Positions 10,792-20,509 of a stretch of DNA of 64,000 bases are shown here, piece by piece. The stretch lies in the NCBI RefSeq assembly GCF_015672735.1, contig NZ_JADABY010000039.1, positions 96,821-160,820 of the forward strand, read 5' to 3'. Position numbers and translations under genes: made by a program. Origin of the DNA: Citrobacter sp. Res13-Sevr-PEB04-36 (GTDB lineage Bacteria; Pseudomonadota; Gammaproteobacteria; Enterobacterales; Enterobacteriaceae). The notes under the pieces were generated by a model, which had not been told where the DNA came from, did not search any database, and saw nothing but the letters and a program-made list of their open reading frames with translations. Numbering within the stretch: the stretch's first letter is position 1; every line of letters begins with the position of its first letter.

Positions 10792-11121
10792 CGCTGAAAA
10801 TTATCCAAAAGGAAAATGGAAACAGCGTTTCAAAAGTGTTCTGTGCAGTTTCACAATAAAATATTCACGAATTTGTTCATTGCTATGGATAAAGAGGTTG
10901 TCCGCAGCGGTGGTCTGTTGCGCAACAACACGTATCTCTCTGCATTCTTGATCCCGTCGAAGGGAATGACAAAAACAGTTATTCCATAAAGTTATATCAA
11001 ATGCTTTTTAATTCATATCAAAAGCTTATTTCCCTGATTACACTCATTTGGACATCCATACTGCTAAACAGCTAAAAGCCTTAGCAGGATAACAATATGC
11101 AGCAGCGGATACCCAAACGAC

Positions 11122-12144
11122 ATGATTGTCCTGAAAAATATTTCGAAAGTATTTACGCCAGGCAGGCTTGCTATTACCGCTGTCGATGACGTCAACCTGA
11201 CGGTTGAACAGGGGCAGATTTACGGAATTATTGGCTACAGCGGTGCCGGTAAGAGCACCTTGATTCGCCTGCTTAACGGCCTTGAACAGCCAACTTCCGG
11301 CAGCGTAACCATCAATGGTCACAATATTTCTGCGGCGAGCGGGGAGTCGTTGCGCCAGGCACGGCTGAAAATCAGCATGGTGTTTCAGCACTTTAACCTG
11401 CTGTGGTCGCGAACCGTCAGCGAAAACATTGCATTTTCAATGCAAATCGCCGGTGCGCCAAAAGCAAAAATTAATGCGCGGGTGGCCGAACTTATTGCGT
11501 TGGTCGGGCTGGATGGTCGTGAAAACGCCTACCCGTCGCAGCTTAGCGGCGGGCAAAAACAGCGTGTCGGGATTGCCCGCGCGCTGGCCAACAACCCGGA
11601 CGTGCTGTTGTGCGACGAAGCGACCTCCGCGCTGGATCCGCAAACCACCGATCAGATCCTGGATTTGCTGCTCGATATTAACCGTCGTTTCAAATTAACC
11701 ATTGTGCTGATCACCCATGAGATGCACGTGGTGCGCAAAATTTGCGATCGTGTGGCGGTAATGGAAAACGGCAAAGTAGTTGAAGAGGGCGATGTGCTCA
11801 GTGTCTTTACCCACCCGCAGCAACCGATCACTCGTCAGTTTGTCCGCCAGGTAAGTCAATATGCCGAGGAAGATGAGTTTAATCCGCAGCTGGCCAGCGA
11901 ACTGGGTGGCTCGGTGATTAAGTTAACGTTTACCGGACAGCGTACCCATCGGCCGGTGGTCGGGGAGCTGACCCTGCGCTACGGCCTGCCGTTTAACATT
12001 CTGCACGGCAAGATGACGCAAACCGCCCATGGCGCGTTTGGTCAACTATGGGTACACGTGGTGGCCACGGAAGAACAACTCAACAATATTCTGGCCGATC
12101 TGCGCCACAGCGACGTTGACGGCGAGGTTATCCAACATGGCTGA
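11122..12144 (+). CDS. MetN-type ABC importer ATPase
   Basis: This is the ATP-binding subunit of a methionine-uptake-type (MUT) ABC importer. The 340-residue product has Walker A GYSGAGKST, Q-loop VFQHFNLLWSRTV, signature LSGGQKQRVGIARAL, and Walker B LLCDEATSALDP, the last being characteristic of MetN. A C-terminal regulatory (NIL/ACT-like) domain follows residue 260. In MetN this domain binds L-methionine and inhibits transport. It is probably a second copy besides the usual metNIQ; the substrate may be methionine, a derivative or another small amino acid. It overlaps the permease gene by 8 bp. Confidence 0.92.
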   Translation: MIVLKNISKVFTPGRLAITAVDDVNLTVEQGQIYGIIGYSGAGKSTLIRLLNGLEQPTSGSVTINGHNISAASGESLRQARLKISMVFQHFNLLWSRTVSENIAFSMQIAGAPKAKINARVAELIALVGLDGRENAYPSQLSGGQKQRVGIARALANNPDVLLCDEATSALDPQTTDQILDLLLDINRRFKLTIVLITHEMHVVRKICDRVAVMENGKVVEEGDVLSVFTHPQQPITRQFVRQVSQYAEEDEFNPQLASELGGSVIKLTFTGQRTHRPVVGELTLRYGLPFNILHGKMTQTAHGAFGQLWVHVVATEEQLNNILADLRHSDVDGEVIQHG

Positions 12145-12805
12145 TTCCCTGTTTCCCCATCTGAAATGGGACCAACTGTTCGCGGCAACTCAGGAAACGC
12201 TCTACATGACCGCGCTTTCCGGTGTGGCGACCTTTGTACTGGGTATTGCGCTCGGACTGGCGCTATTTCTGACCGCGCGTGGTGGCCTGTTTCATAATCG
12301 TACGCTGTACAGCGCTATCTCGCTGATTGTGAATATTTTCCGCTCAATCCCGTTCATCATTTTGATCGTGTTGCTGATCCCGTTTACCAAAACGCTGGTC
12401 GGCACCATTCTCGGTGCAAATGCTGCGCTGCCCGCGCTGATCGTGGGCGCCGCGCCGTTCTATGCCCGTCTGGTCGAAATTGCCCTGCGTGAAGTAGATA
12501 AAGGCGTTATTGAAGCGAGCCGCTCCATGGGGGCACGTCTGAGTACGCTTATTTTTCGGGTTTTACTGCCGGAATCATCACCCGCTCTGGTGTCCGGTAT
12601 CACCGTGACGCTGATTGCCCTGGTTAGCTACAGCGCAATGGCTGGCGTGATTGGTGCCGGTGGTTTAGGGAATTTGGCTTATCTGGAAGGATTCCAGCGC
12701 AACCACAGCGACGTTACGCTGGTGGCGACGGTGACCATTCTGGTTATTGTCTTCATCATCCAGTTTTGCGGCGATGTGATCACCTCTCTGTTAGATAAAC
12801 GCTAA
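12137..12805 (+). CDS. MetI-type ABC importer permease
   Basis: This 222-residue inner-membrane permease has about five hydrophobic segments. The coupling-helix region reads EASRSMGARLSTLIFRVLLPESSPALVSG, the EAA loop of the MetI family. I chose ATG 12137 (MADSLFPHLKWDQLF) because it overlaps the ATPase stop in the usual coupled arrangement; the longer open frame upstream lies inside the ATPase gene. It forms the transmembrane half of the importer with the flanking genes. Confidence 0.92.
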   Translation: MADSLFPHLKWDQLFAATQETLYMTALSGVATFVLGIALGLALFLTARGGLFHNRTLYSAISLIVNIFRSIPFIILIVLLIPFTKTLVGTILGANAALPALIVGAAPFYARLVEIALREVDKGVIEASRSMGARLSTLIFRVLLPESSPALVSGITVTLIALVSYSAMAGVIGAGGLGNLAYLEGFQRNHSDVTLVATVTILVIVFIIQFCGDVITSLLDKR

Positions 12806-12826
12806 TAAAATACGGAAACCATTATC

Positions 12827-13639
12827 ATGAAAAAATCACTGACATTACTCGCCGCCGCCACCTTAAGCGCCCTGAGCTTTGCGTCGTGGGCAGACACGCT
12901 GACCGTGGGCGCGTCCAACGTGCCGCACGCTGAGATCCTCGAACAGGCGAAACCGATCCTGGCAAAGCAGGGGATCGAGCTGGAGATTAAACCGTTCCAG
13001 GACTACATTCTGCCAAACACCGCACTGGCGGGTCGTGAGATTGACGCCAACTACTTCCAGCATATTCCGTACCTGAACAGCGTACTGAAGGATCATGCGG
13101 GTGATAAGACCTATGATTTCGTCAGCGCCGGGGCAATTCACATTGAGCCGATTGGTATCTATTCGAAAAAGGTGAAGTCGCTGAAAGATTTGCCGGAGGG
13201 TGGAAAGATCATCATGCGTGACGCGGTGTCCGAAGAAGGGCGTATTCTGTCGATTTTCGAAAAAGAGGGCGTGATTAAGCTCAAGCCAGGCGTTGATAAA
13301 GTCACCGCGCGCATCAGTGACATCGTTGAGAACCCGAAAAAGCTGAAGTTCCTGCCTAACGTTGAAGCGGCACTGTTGCCGCAGATGTATAACAACGATG
13401 AAGGCGATGCGGTGGTGATCAACGCCAACTACGCCATCGATGCCGGGCTGGATCCGGTGAAAGATCCGATTGCCGTCGAAAGCGGTGAAAACAACCCGTA
13501 CGCCAACATCATTACCGTGCATCGCGGCGATGAGAAGAAAAAGGATATTGTGGCGCTGGTTGACGCACTGCACTCAAAAGAAATTCAGGACTGGATCCGC
13601 ACCAAATATAAAGGCGCGGTGATCCCGGTAAATAACTGA
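12827..13639 (+). CDS. MetQ/NlpA-family substrate-binding protein
   Basis: This is the periplasmic binding component of the preceding ABC importer. It has 270 residues. The signal peptide MKKSLTLLAAATLSALSFAS is followed by WADTLTVGASNVPHAEILE, the canonical opening of MetQ-type proteins. FQDYILPNTALAGREIDANYFQHIPYL is the conserved ligand-site block. Unlike MetQ and NlpA, no cysteine sits at the cleavage site, so it looks like a soluble SPase I product rather than a lipoprotein. It is the last gene of the operon; a long hairpin follows. Confidence 0.92.
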   Translation: MKKSLTLLAAATLSALSFASWADTLTVGASNVPHAEILEQAKPILAKQGIELEIKPFQDYILPNTALAGREIDANYFQHIPYLNSVLKDHAGDKTYDFVSAGAIHIEPIGIYSKKVKSLKDLPEGGKIIMRDAVSEEGRILSIFEKEGVIKLKPGVDKVTARISDIVENPKKLKFLPNVEAALLPQMYNNDEGDAVVINANYAIDAGLDPVKDPIAVESGENNPYANIITVHRGDEKKKDIVALVDALHSKEIQDWIRTKYKGAVIPVNN

Positions 13640-13668
13640 TCCACTTTCTGCCGGGAAGCGGCTTCGCC

Positions 13669-13701
13669 TTACCCGGCCTACAACGTCTGTAGGCCGGGTA
13701 A
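13669..13701. repeat. REP-type palindrome at the operon end
   Basis: A 14-bp perfect inverted repeat (13669-13682 with 13688-13701) contains ACCCGGCCTACA and its complement, the familiar REP core. It sits between two converging genes, the MetQ homologue and ttrA, and no T run follows. It is more likely an mRNA-protecting REP than a classical terminator. Confidence 0.75.
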
Positions 13702-13726
13702 AACGCAGTAGCGTTGCCATTCGGCG

Positions 13727-16700
13727 CTAGAGTTGCACTCGCTCGATTCTCGCCGGTAGCCCTTGGCGCACAGAAGCTCCTGAGACCCAGTCCAGCCAAG
13801 TATTGGCCACCTGACGCGTAGGGTCGGCAAAACCCAAATCGTTAATATTAATCCCCGATTTAATCTTTTCATCAAACGCCATCGGCTCTCCGTCAAGCGT
13901 ATGCTGTGCCGCCCCCATTTCTTTATGTCCGTAACCATGTTCAATTGCGATAACGCCCGGCATAACGCCGTTGAGCAGGCTGACCTGCGCTTGCGCGTGT
14001 CCACCTGGCGTGATGATGCGTACCGTATCGCCATGCGACACACCATAACGCGCGCCGTCCTGCGGGTTGAGCGCCACCAGATTCACCGGTTTGAGATGGT
14101 GCAGACGTGGGATCACCGCCGAGGCGCTGGACATGGTATTGGACTTAAAGGAGATCATCTTCAGTGGCCATTCCTGCTGCGGAAACAATTCGTCCACCGA
14201 ACGCCCGTCGGAGAGGCGGGAAGGATACCAGGCCGGACAGCCGCTGTAGCGCTCGCCGGTGATCGCATGGCGGTGCGCGGCGACATCCGCGTTCCAGATT
14301 TGCAGAGGTTTCTCCCACGCATTACCGACACGGTTATCGGTGCGGCCACTCTTATCTGGCGCAAAACGACCACCGCGCGAATAGACAAACGCCACGCGAC
14401 GAACTTCGTCGGCTTTTAGCGTGTCGGTGATGACCGGTAGGATCCGCGTCACTCCGGTCAGCGAGATATCTTCCGGTGCGGCTTCGGCGACCGGCGATTT
14501 GCCCATAAACGCAATGTTGGCGGCCAGTCGCAGGTAGTAATCTTCCGCGCGGTTCAGCGGATAGTGATTGCCCTGTGGATCGGTAATGGCATTATCGCCA
14601 AAGCCCGGCAGCCCGATGCGTTTTGCCACCGCGATGCAAAATGACTCCATGGATGCCGGTTGGCCGTCGGCGGTTTTGCTGGTGGCGGGCGCAACAATCG
14701 GCCAGCGGGCGGTGGAGGCTTTGCTGGCCACGCCTGCCCACGGGGCGCTAAATCCCCAGCTTTCGAAGTTGTGGGTATCCGGAACAATATAATCCGCCAG
14801 CGCGGTGGTTTCGTTCATAAAAGCATCAATGGCAATAAATAGCGGCAGACGAGCCGGATCTTTGAGCTTTTCTTCCGCTACGCCACGCAGCCCCGCAATG
14901 CCGTAAAACGGGTTGGTCATGTTGGAGATCCAGGCTTTTAGCGGATACGGGTAGCCTTCGAGCGCCGAGACGAGTAATTCGGTCAACTGCCCGGCGACAA
15001 ACGGATACCATGGGGCTTTCGCCGGGAAGGGCGATTGTCCGGCAGCCACTTTATTACGGTACTCTTCCGAGGATTCATAGGCGGTTTTACTGCGCGCGAT
15101 GCTCAGGCCTTTCGGCTTCACCTTTCCGGCGAAACTGTCCATATTGTAGCGCGGTCCGTCGGTGGCACCGTTGAACTTACCGCCGCCCACAAAGACACCG
15201 CCCTCGAGGCTGAGGTTGCCAATCAGCGCATTCAGCATCATCACCGCCCAGGCGTTGTAAAATCCGTTGCCTGCCATCATCCCGCCGTGGGTGATCACCG
15301 CTGCTTTACGTCCGTGACGGGTAAAGGCGTCCGCCAGCGCGCCTATTTTTTCTTCCGACACGCCGCACTGCTGGCTGTATTGCGCCAGTGACAACTTTTC
15401 GGCGGACTCTTTCAGTCGCTGGAATCCGCTTTTCACCGTCACGGTCTGTCCGTCGGCCAGCGTCACTTCGCGGGTTACGAACAGCTGTGCGCGTTGACAG
15501 CTGCTGGCTGCGACCATGTCACCGGCCTCGTTAACGACCAGCGGTTCGCCAGGCGCGTCGGTGTTCAGGTGGGCAAGCGTGAGATGCTGTCCGGCAAGCG
15601 TTGGGATCTCATCGGTAATCACCAGATGCGTGGCGTTGGTCCAGCTTTTTTCTCCAACCTGTTGCATGGCCTGGACGCCAGGGATGGCGAGGTAATCGGC
15701 GTTGTAACGCTGCTTTTCGATTATCCAGCGGATCATTCCCATTGCCAGAGCCGAGTCGCTCCCCGGATTTACGGGCTGCCAGTGACCGCGATCGTCAGCC
15801 AGTACCGTGGTTAATGGCAGGGCGGGTGCGACAACGACATACTCGAAATCATTGCGTAAGCGGGCGCTGGCGAGTTGGCGAGCCTGGCGCTTAAATGGGT
15901 TGCCGGACTGCGCCGGGGAGGTGCCCATAAATAACGCGAACTCGACGTTATCCCAGTCCGGTTTGACGTGGGTGTTTTTATCCAGATCGCCCATTAACGC
16001 GCCGGAACCGGCCCGATACGCTAGCCCACAATACGCACCGTGCGCGCCGAAGTTTTTACTTCCAAAACTGTTCAGTGCGAAACGGCGGATAAACGTATCT
16101 CGTCCCTCGTCGCTGGTATTGGTGACCAGCAGTTGATTGGATTTCGGGCCAAAGCCGGGGTGCTTAGCATCTAACGGGGTTATGGGGTCGTGGATGGCCC
16201 GCAGGCCGTCAACGTGACCTTCGCCAAACAGGTCGCCGCCTTCCACCACCTCTTTGATGAGCTGTTCAAAGCTGATGCGCTGCCATTTACCTTCGCCACG
16301 TTTACCGACGCGCTTCATCGGCTCCAGAATTCGCAGCGGGCTGTACAGGCCTTCGAGCAGGGTTGCGCCCCGGGCGCAGGCGGTGGAACGCGCATCAAGA
16401 CCGCTTTCGCCCGCCAGTTGTTCCATTGCCGTGGCAAACGGAACCGACGAATCAAGGTGATGTTCATGCGACAGCGGGTGGTAGGGGTTGCCCGCAATGC
16501 GCAGAACTTTCCCCGCGTTGCTGTCGACGCGGACCCGCACACCGCACTGGGTCCAGCAGCCGAAGCACTGGGTCATGGCGATCACCTGCTGCGGATCTTG
16601 CTGCCAGCGCGGCTGGGCGTTGGCTTCGGGGGGAAGCGCATTGCCGAAGATGCGATCGCGGGTGATTTTCCCCGAGGTGCCATCCAGCAAACCGTCAATC

Positions 16701-16798
16701 GCGCGCTTTGCCACATCCCGATAACTCAGGCCAAAGGTCACCATCCCGCCAACGGCGAGACCGACTTTAAGCCACTGACGACGGGTTAAATTAGCCAT
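13727..16798 (-). CDS. ttrA: TtrA, tetrathionate reductase molybdopterin subunit
   Basis: TtrA is the catalytic bis-MGD subunit that reduces tetrathionate to thiosulfate in the periplasm. The product is 1023 residues. It begins MANLTRRQWLKVGLAVGG, a twin-arginine signal. A [4Fe-4S] motif follows at TQCFGCWTQCGVRV, then molybdopterin oxidoreductase blocks such as GAHGAYCGLAYRAG, ITHGGMMAGNGFYNAW and ETTALADYIVPDTHNFESWG. The C-terminal dinucleotide-binding domain includes HGDTVRIITPGGHAQAQV. Its start overlaps the ttrC end by 8 bp, so the order is ttrB-ttrC-ttrA on the minus strand, as in Salmonella. Confidence 0.96.
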   Translation of the reverse strand: MANLTRRQWLKVGLAVGGMVTFGLSYRDVAKRAIDGLLDGTSGKITRDRIFGNALPPEANAQPRWQQDPQQVIAMTQCFGCWTQCGVRVRVDSNAGKVLRIAGNPYHPLSHEHHLDSSVPFATAMEQLAGESGLDARSTACARGATLLEGLYSPLRILEPMKRVGKRGEGKWQRISFEQLIKEVVEGGDLFGEGHVDGLRAIHDPITPLDAKHPGFGPKSNQLLVTNTSDEGRDTFIRRFALNSFGSKNFGAHGAYCGLAYRAGSGALMGDLDKNTHVKPDWDNVEFALFMGTSPAQSGNPFKRQARQLASARLRNDFEYVVVAPALPLTTVLADDRGHWQPVNPGSDSALAMGMIRWIIEKQRYNADYLAIPGVQAMQQVGEKSWTNATHLVITDEIPTLAGQHLTLAHLNTDAPGEPLVVNEAGDMVAASSCQRAQLFVTREVTLADGQTVTVKSGFQRLKESAEKLSLAQYSQQCGVSEEKIGALADAFTRHGRKAAVITHGGMMAGNGFYNAWAVMMLNALIGNLSLEGGVFVGGGKFNGATDGPRYNMDSFAGKVKPKGLSIARSKTAYESSEEYRNKVAAGQSPFPAKAPWYPFVAGQLTELLVSALEGYPYPLKAWISNMTNPFYGIAGLRGVAEEKLKDPARLPLFIAIDAFMNETTALADYIVPDTHNFESWGFSAPWAGVASKASTARWPIVAPATSKTADGQPASMESFCIAVAKRIGLPGFGDNAITDPQGNHYPLNRAEDYYLRLAANIAFMGKSPVAEAAPEDISLTGVTRILPVITDTLKADEVRRVAFVYSRGGRFAPDKSGRTDNRVGNAWEKPLQIWNADVAAHRHAITGERYSGCPAWYPSRLSDGRSVDELFPQQEWPLKMISFKSNTMSSASAVIPRLHHLKPVNLVALNPQDGARYGVSHGDTVRIITPGGHAQAQVSLLNGVMPGVIAIEHGYGHKEMGAAQHTLDGEPMAFDEKIKSGININDLGFADPTRQVANTWLDWVSGASVRQGLPARIERVQL

Positions 16799-17813
16799 GT
16801 TGCATTCTCCTTGCGATCGCGTTCAGGCTTTCATGAACAATAATGAGTAGCGCAATCCACAGGCCAAAGGTGCCCACGATGGCCAGCCAGCCATCCGTGC
16901 CGCCGGGCAGAGTATAAGGATTAAATTGCGCGTTATATTTGGGGATAGTCTGCACCTGAATCAGTATCGTCCAGCGCATCAGCCAGCACAGCGCCATGGC
17001 GCTGAAGGCCAGCGTAATGCGCAGCGGTAATGGCGATGGGCGACGTAATACCCACCCGCAAAGAGCCAGTGAGGCAGCCCACAGCACTACCCAGCCGATG
17101 GCGTAGTGTCGTGCAGACGCGGCGACATCCAGCCACTGGCGGATAGCTGAGCCGGAAAGCGTATCGCCGCTCACCCACCACGCCATCACAATGGCCAGGA
17201 CGATCAACGTGACAATCTGCCCCCATGCCAGCTTGCGCGGCAGTGTGCTGTCACGGTTTACGCTGGCGATAAGCAAGGCGAAGAAGGTTTGCAGCGCGCT
17301 GAGGAACATCGCCAGCGGGAAGGCATAGCTGAACCAGATGGGACGCGCCTGCACGACGGAGACTTCGCGGCCGGTATACACCAATAATCCAATGGCTGAG
17401 AGTGCGCTGCCGACGGCTAACCATTTAGTGACGCTGTAACTTTTACGCGTAAACCGTTTAACCTGCTGCGCCAGGAACCACAGCCCGAGAAACCCGGTGA
17501 ACAACGGTAAAAACAGTGCTCCCCACGGCATCCATGACCACGGTGTCGGCCAGGCGTAAAAATGCCAGACGCGCGCGGTCTGATGCAGATCCGCGGTCAG
17601 CGCCAGCGGGGCGGTGATGGCACAGGTCAGGGCGATCAGCAGCGTCAGGTTTTCTAGCTGCGGCTGCGCTTTTTTACGCCAGTGGAGCACGCAGGCGAAC
17701 AGCGCCGCGCAGGCGGCAATGCCGATGAAAAAGAAATACTGTACCGCCCAGGGCAACCAGCTTATCTCCTGCGGATGGGCCAGCACCTCTTCGATAATCA
17801 GTGAATGGGTCAT
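16791..17813 (-). CDS. ttrC: TtrC, tetrathionate reductase membrane anchor (quinol oxidase subunit)
   Basis: TtrC is a polytopic NrfD-type membrane protein that takes electrons from menaquinol and passes them through TtrB to TtrA. The 340-residue product shows about eight or nine hydrophobic segments and opens MTHSLIIEEVLAHPQEISWL. Conserved features include LTADLHQTARVWHFYAWPTPWSWMPWGALFL. It begins at the base right after the ttrB stop and overlaps ttrA by 8 bp, a tight translationally coupled operon. Confidence 0.95.
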   Translation of the reverse strand: MTHSLIIEEVLAHPQEISWLPWAVQYFFFIGIAACAALFACVLHWRKKAQPQLENLTLLIALTCAITAPLALTADLHQTARVWHFYAWPTPWSWMPWGALFLPLFTGFLGLWFLAQQVKRFTRKSYSVTKWLAVGSALSAIGLLVYTGREVSVVQARPIWFSYAFPLAMFLSALQTFFALLIASVNRDSTLPRKLAWGQIVTLIVLAIVMAWWVSGDTLSGSAIRQWLDVAASARHYAIGWVVLWAASLALCGWVLRRPSPLPLRITLAFSAMALCWLMRWTILIQVQTIPKYNAQFNPYTLPGGTDGWLAIVGTFGLWIALLIIVHESLNAIARRMQHG

Positions 17814-18548
17814 TTAAACCTCCTGCCACAGAGCGGGTTGAGCACGTCCCATCAACGGGGTGATGAAGGCGTCATCTAGCCCCAGATAGAACACGTGAGG
17901 CGAGGTGCCGCTTTCCGGTTTCAGGACTTTGATGGTGTCATGGTGTTCGTGCAGCATGCGTGAAATCCGGCTGTGCGGATCGTTGATGTCGCCAATGATG
18001 CGCGCGCCGCCCACACAGGACTCCACGCAGGCCGGGAGCAGCCCGGCTTCCAGGCGGTGCACGCAAAATGTGCATTTGTCGGCGGTCTGCGTTTCATGGT
18101 TAATAAACCGTGCATCGTACGGACAGGCCTGCACGCAGTAGGCGCAGCCCACACAGCGCGTATTGTCGACCACCACAATGCCATCTTCGCGCTGAAAGGT
18201 GGCCTGCACGGGACAAACGGGCACACAAGGTGGGTTATCGCAATGGTTACACAGGCGCGGCAGCAGCACGTTGGTGACGCTTTGCTGACCCTCAACCTGT
18301 ACCTGATACTGGTTGACGTTGGTACGAAACGCGCCCTGAGGCGTCTGGTTTTCAATGGCGCAACTGACGGTACAGGCCTGACAGCCGATACACCGCCTCA
18401 GATCAATCAACATAGCGTAGCGATGCTGGCGCGACCCCTCATGGCGTTCTGGCGAGAAGGGAAACTCGGCCTGAGCCAGGGGAACCAGGGATGCGCCTGC
18501 GGTCAGAACGCCCAGTTGCTGGAGAAACTGCCGTTTACTGCTGTCCAT
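17814..18548 (-). CDS. ttrB: TtrB, tetrathionate reductase Fe-S subunit
   Basis: TtrB carries four [4Fe-4S] clusters between TtrC and TtrA. The 244-residue product starts MDSSKRQFLQQLGVLTAGAS, a Tat-like signal with KR rather than RR, as I recall for Salmonella TtrB. The cysteine groups are CIGCQACTVSC, CNHCDNPPCVPVCP, CVGCAYCVQACP, and CTFCVHRLEAGLLPACVESC. I chose ATG 18548; an 11-residue upstream extension is open but atypical. It is the first gene of the ttrBCA operon, divergent from ttrS. Confidence 0.96.
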   Translation of the reverse strand: MDSSKRQFLQQLGVLTAGASLVPLAQAEFPFSPERHEGSRQHRYAMLIDLRRCIGCQACTVSCAIENQTPQGAFRTNVNQYQVQVEGQQSVTNVLLPRLCNHCDNPPCVPVCPVQATFQREDGIVVVDNTRCVGCAYCVQACPYDARFINHETQTADKCTFCVHRLEAGLLPACVESCVGGARIIGDINDPHSRISRMLHEHHDTIKVLKPESGTSPHVFYLGLDDAFITPLMGRAQPALWQEV

Positions 18549-18664
18549 ATTTTCTCCCGTCACAATGCAACAACGAAACATTGGTCACGCCGTTGGTTTG
18601 CGTGTGATGAATAAAGAATCTTGATGATTTACAGTGTAAAAATCGTGGCGGGGGGTACTCTATT

Positions 18665-18705
18665 GTGGTTAACCACATACCCGGCTTGTTGTTGATCTAA
18701 AACAA
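18665..18705. promoter_or_regulatory. ttrB-ttrS intergenic control region
   Basis: The 179-bp gap between the divergent ttrB and ttrS starts contains a perfect 12-bp palindrome, GTGGTTAACCAC, at 18665-18676. It also contains an FNR-like site TTGAT-CTAA-AACAA at 18692-18705, one mismatch from TTGATNNNNATCAA. In Salmonella ttrBCA needs FNR and the TtrR response regulator. I infer that the palindrome is a candidate TtrR site. Confidence 0.55.
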
Positions 18706-18727
18706 CATAAATGACAGGGATAACGGC

Positions 18728-20509
18728 GTGAGATGTAAAGTAGTACATTGCCTGACGGTGCTGGCAGCGTTGTGGATGCTGAGCGGAGCGGCCTGGGCGC
18801 TGACATGGAACATTGGCGTCTTAGCCATGCGTGGGGAGGTCACCACACGTAATCACTGGCAGCCGCTGGAAACCCTGCTGAATCAGCAAATCGCCGGTGA
18901 ACGGTTTCATATTCAACCGCTGGACCTGCACCAGATGCAAGATGCCGTGAACCGGGGAACCGTGCAGTTTGTGGTGACCAATCCGGCGCAGTTTGTGCAG
19001 TTAAACAACCGCGCAGCGCTACGCTGGTTGGCATCCTTACGCTCCACCCGCGGCGGAAAAGCGACCAGCAATGTGATTGGTAGTGCGATCCTGGTCAGGC
19101 GTGACGGAGAGATCGCGTCGGCACACGATCTGATCGGCAAAACGGTTGGGGCGATCGATGCCCAGGCATTTGGCGGCTATTTGCTGGGTTATAAAGCGCT
19201 TATCGATGCGGGATTGCGCCCGGAGCGCGATTTGCGCCTGAGGTTCACCGGTTTTCCTGCCGATGCGTTAGTGTATTTATTGCGTGAGAAAGCCGTTCAG
19301 GCGGTGATTGTTCCGGTGTGTCTGCTGGAAAAAATGGATGAAGAAGGGCTGATCCATAAAGCCGATTTTAAGGTGGTGCTCAACCATCCGACGTCGATTC
19401 CCTGCCTGAGCAGCACGCCGCTTTATCCTGACTGGTCCTTCGCCGCACTGCCCGCAGTGAGTGATGAACTTGCCGATCGCGTCACCCGGGTGCTGTTTAA
19501 TGCCCCACAAGATGCGCCTTTTCGCTGGGGAGCTCCCGCCTCGACCCGCGAGGTAGAAACGTTACTACGTGATGTTCGACAACACCCGCAGCAGCGTCAA
19601 CTGTGGCTGGATATCAAAAGCTGGTTTATCCAGCATCAACTGGTCATGGGGGCCGCAGCGGTGGTTCTGCTGTTGCTCACACTCAACTATATCTGGGTGA
19701 TGCTGTTGGTCCGTCGTCGCGGCAGGCTGCTGGAGCGTAACAATGTACTGTTGCGCAAGCAGGAGCAAGCCCTGGAAACCGCGCGCCAGATGAGCGTCCT
19801 CGGTGAGATGACGTCCGGGTTTGCCCATGAACTTAACCAGCCGCTCTCGGCTATCCGTCACTACGCGCAAGGCTGCCTGATTCGCCTGCGCGGTCAGGAT
19901 CAACAGCATCCGCTGTTACCTGCGCTTGAACAGATAGATGCTCAGGCACAGCGGGGGGGCGATACGTTGCGCAATCTGCGTCTGTGGGTCAGCCAGGCCC
20001 AGGGCAATCCAGTAATGACGGATGACTGGCAGGCGATCAACATCCGTGATGCTGTCCACCACGTCTGGCAATTATTGCGTATGGCACAGCAATTCCCTGA
20101 CGTCACGCTGCAAACGACGGTCAGCACACACTTAACGCTGACGCTGCCCAGCGTTCTGCTGGAACAAGTACTGGCGAATCTGGTGCTTAACGCCGCTCAG
20201 GCGGGGGCCAGCACGGTGTGGTTTACCGCTCAACATGAGGACGAGGGGATCAGCATTCAGGTACAGGATAACGCTGGAGGCATCGATGAAACTCAGCTTT
20301 ATCAGGCGTTCCAACCGTTTATGACTACCCGCAAAGAAGGAATGGGGCTGGGGCTGGTGATTTGCCAGCGTCTGGTGCGCTATGCCGGCGGCGAGATTCG
20401 CATCAACAATCAGCAGGCTCCGGATGGTCGGGCGGGTGTCGCGGTAATATTACATTTTAAGCCAACACAGAAAGGGGGCGATTGTGGCGATCATTCATCT
20501 GCTGGATGA
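18728..20509 (+). CDS. ttrS: TtrS, tetrathionate sensor histidine kinase
   Basis: TtrS senses tetrathionate in the periplasm and phosphorylates TtrR. The 593-residue product has an N-terminal signal or anchor (residues 1-25) and a PhnD-like periplasmic binding domain (about 26-295: WNIGVLAMRGE, FVVTNPAQFVQLN, AFGGYLLGYKALIDAGL). One transmembrane helix follows at about 305-328. The HisKA box is MTSGFAHELNQPLSAIRHY with phospho-His367, and the ATPase domain has NLVLNAAQAG, DNAGGID and GMGLGLVICQRL. It overlaps ttrR by 26 bp. Confidence 0.96.
   Translation: MRCKVVHCLTVLAALWMLSGAAWALTWNIGVLAMRGEVTTRNHWQPLETLLNQQIAGERFHIQPLDLHQMQDAVNRGTVQFVVTNPAQFVQLNNRAALRWLASLRSTRGGKATSNVIGSAILVRRDGEIASAHDLIGKTVGAIDAQAFGGYLLGYKALIDAGLRPERDLRLRFTGFPADALVYLLREKAVQAVIVPVCLLEKMDEEGLIHKADFKVVLNHPTSIPCLSSTPLYPDWSFAALPAVSDELADRVTRVLFNAPQDAPFRWGAPASTREVETLLRDVRQHPQQRQLWLDIKSWFIQHQLVMGAAAVVLLLLTLNYIWVMLLVRRRGRLLERNNVLLRKQEQALETARQMSVLGEMTSGFAHELNQPLSAIRHYAQGCLIRLRGQDQQHPLLPALEQIDAQAQRGGDTLRNLRLWVSQAQGNPVMTDDWQAINIRDAVHHVWQLLRMAQQFPDVTLQTTVSTHLTLTLPSVLLEQVLANLVLNAAQAGASTVWFTAQHEDEGISIQVQDNAGGIDETQLYQAFQPFMTTRKEGMGLGLVICQRLVRYAGGEIRINNQQAPDGRAGVAVILHFKPTQKGGDCGDHSSAG

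Noticed and set aside
10557..10808. 83-codon minus-strand frame upstream of pykF
   Set aside because: It covers the pykF promoter and Cra site, has no ribosome site and no protein-like pattern.
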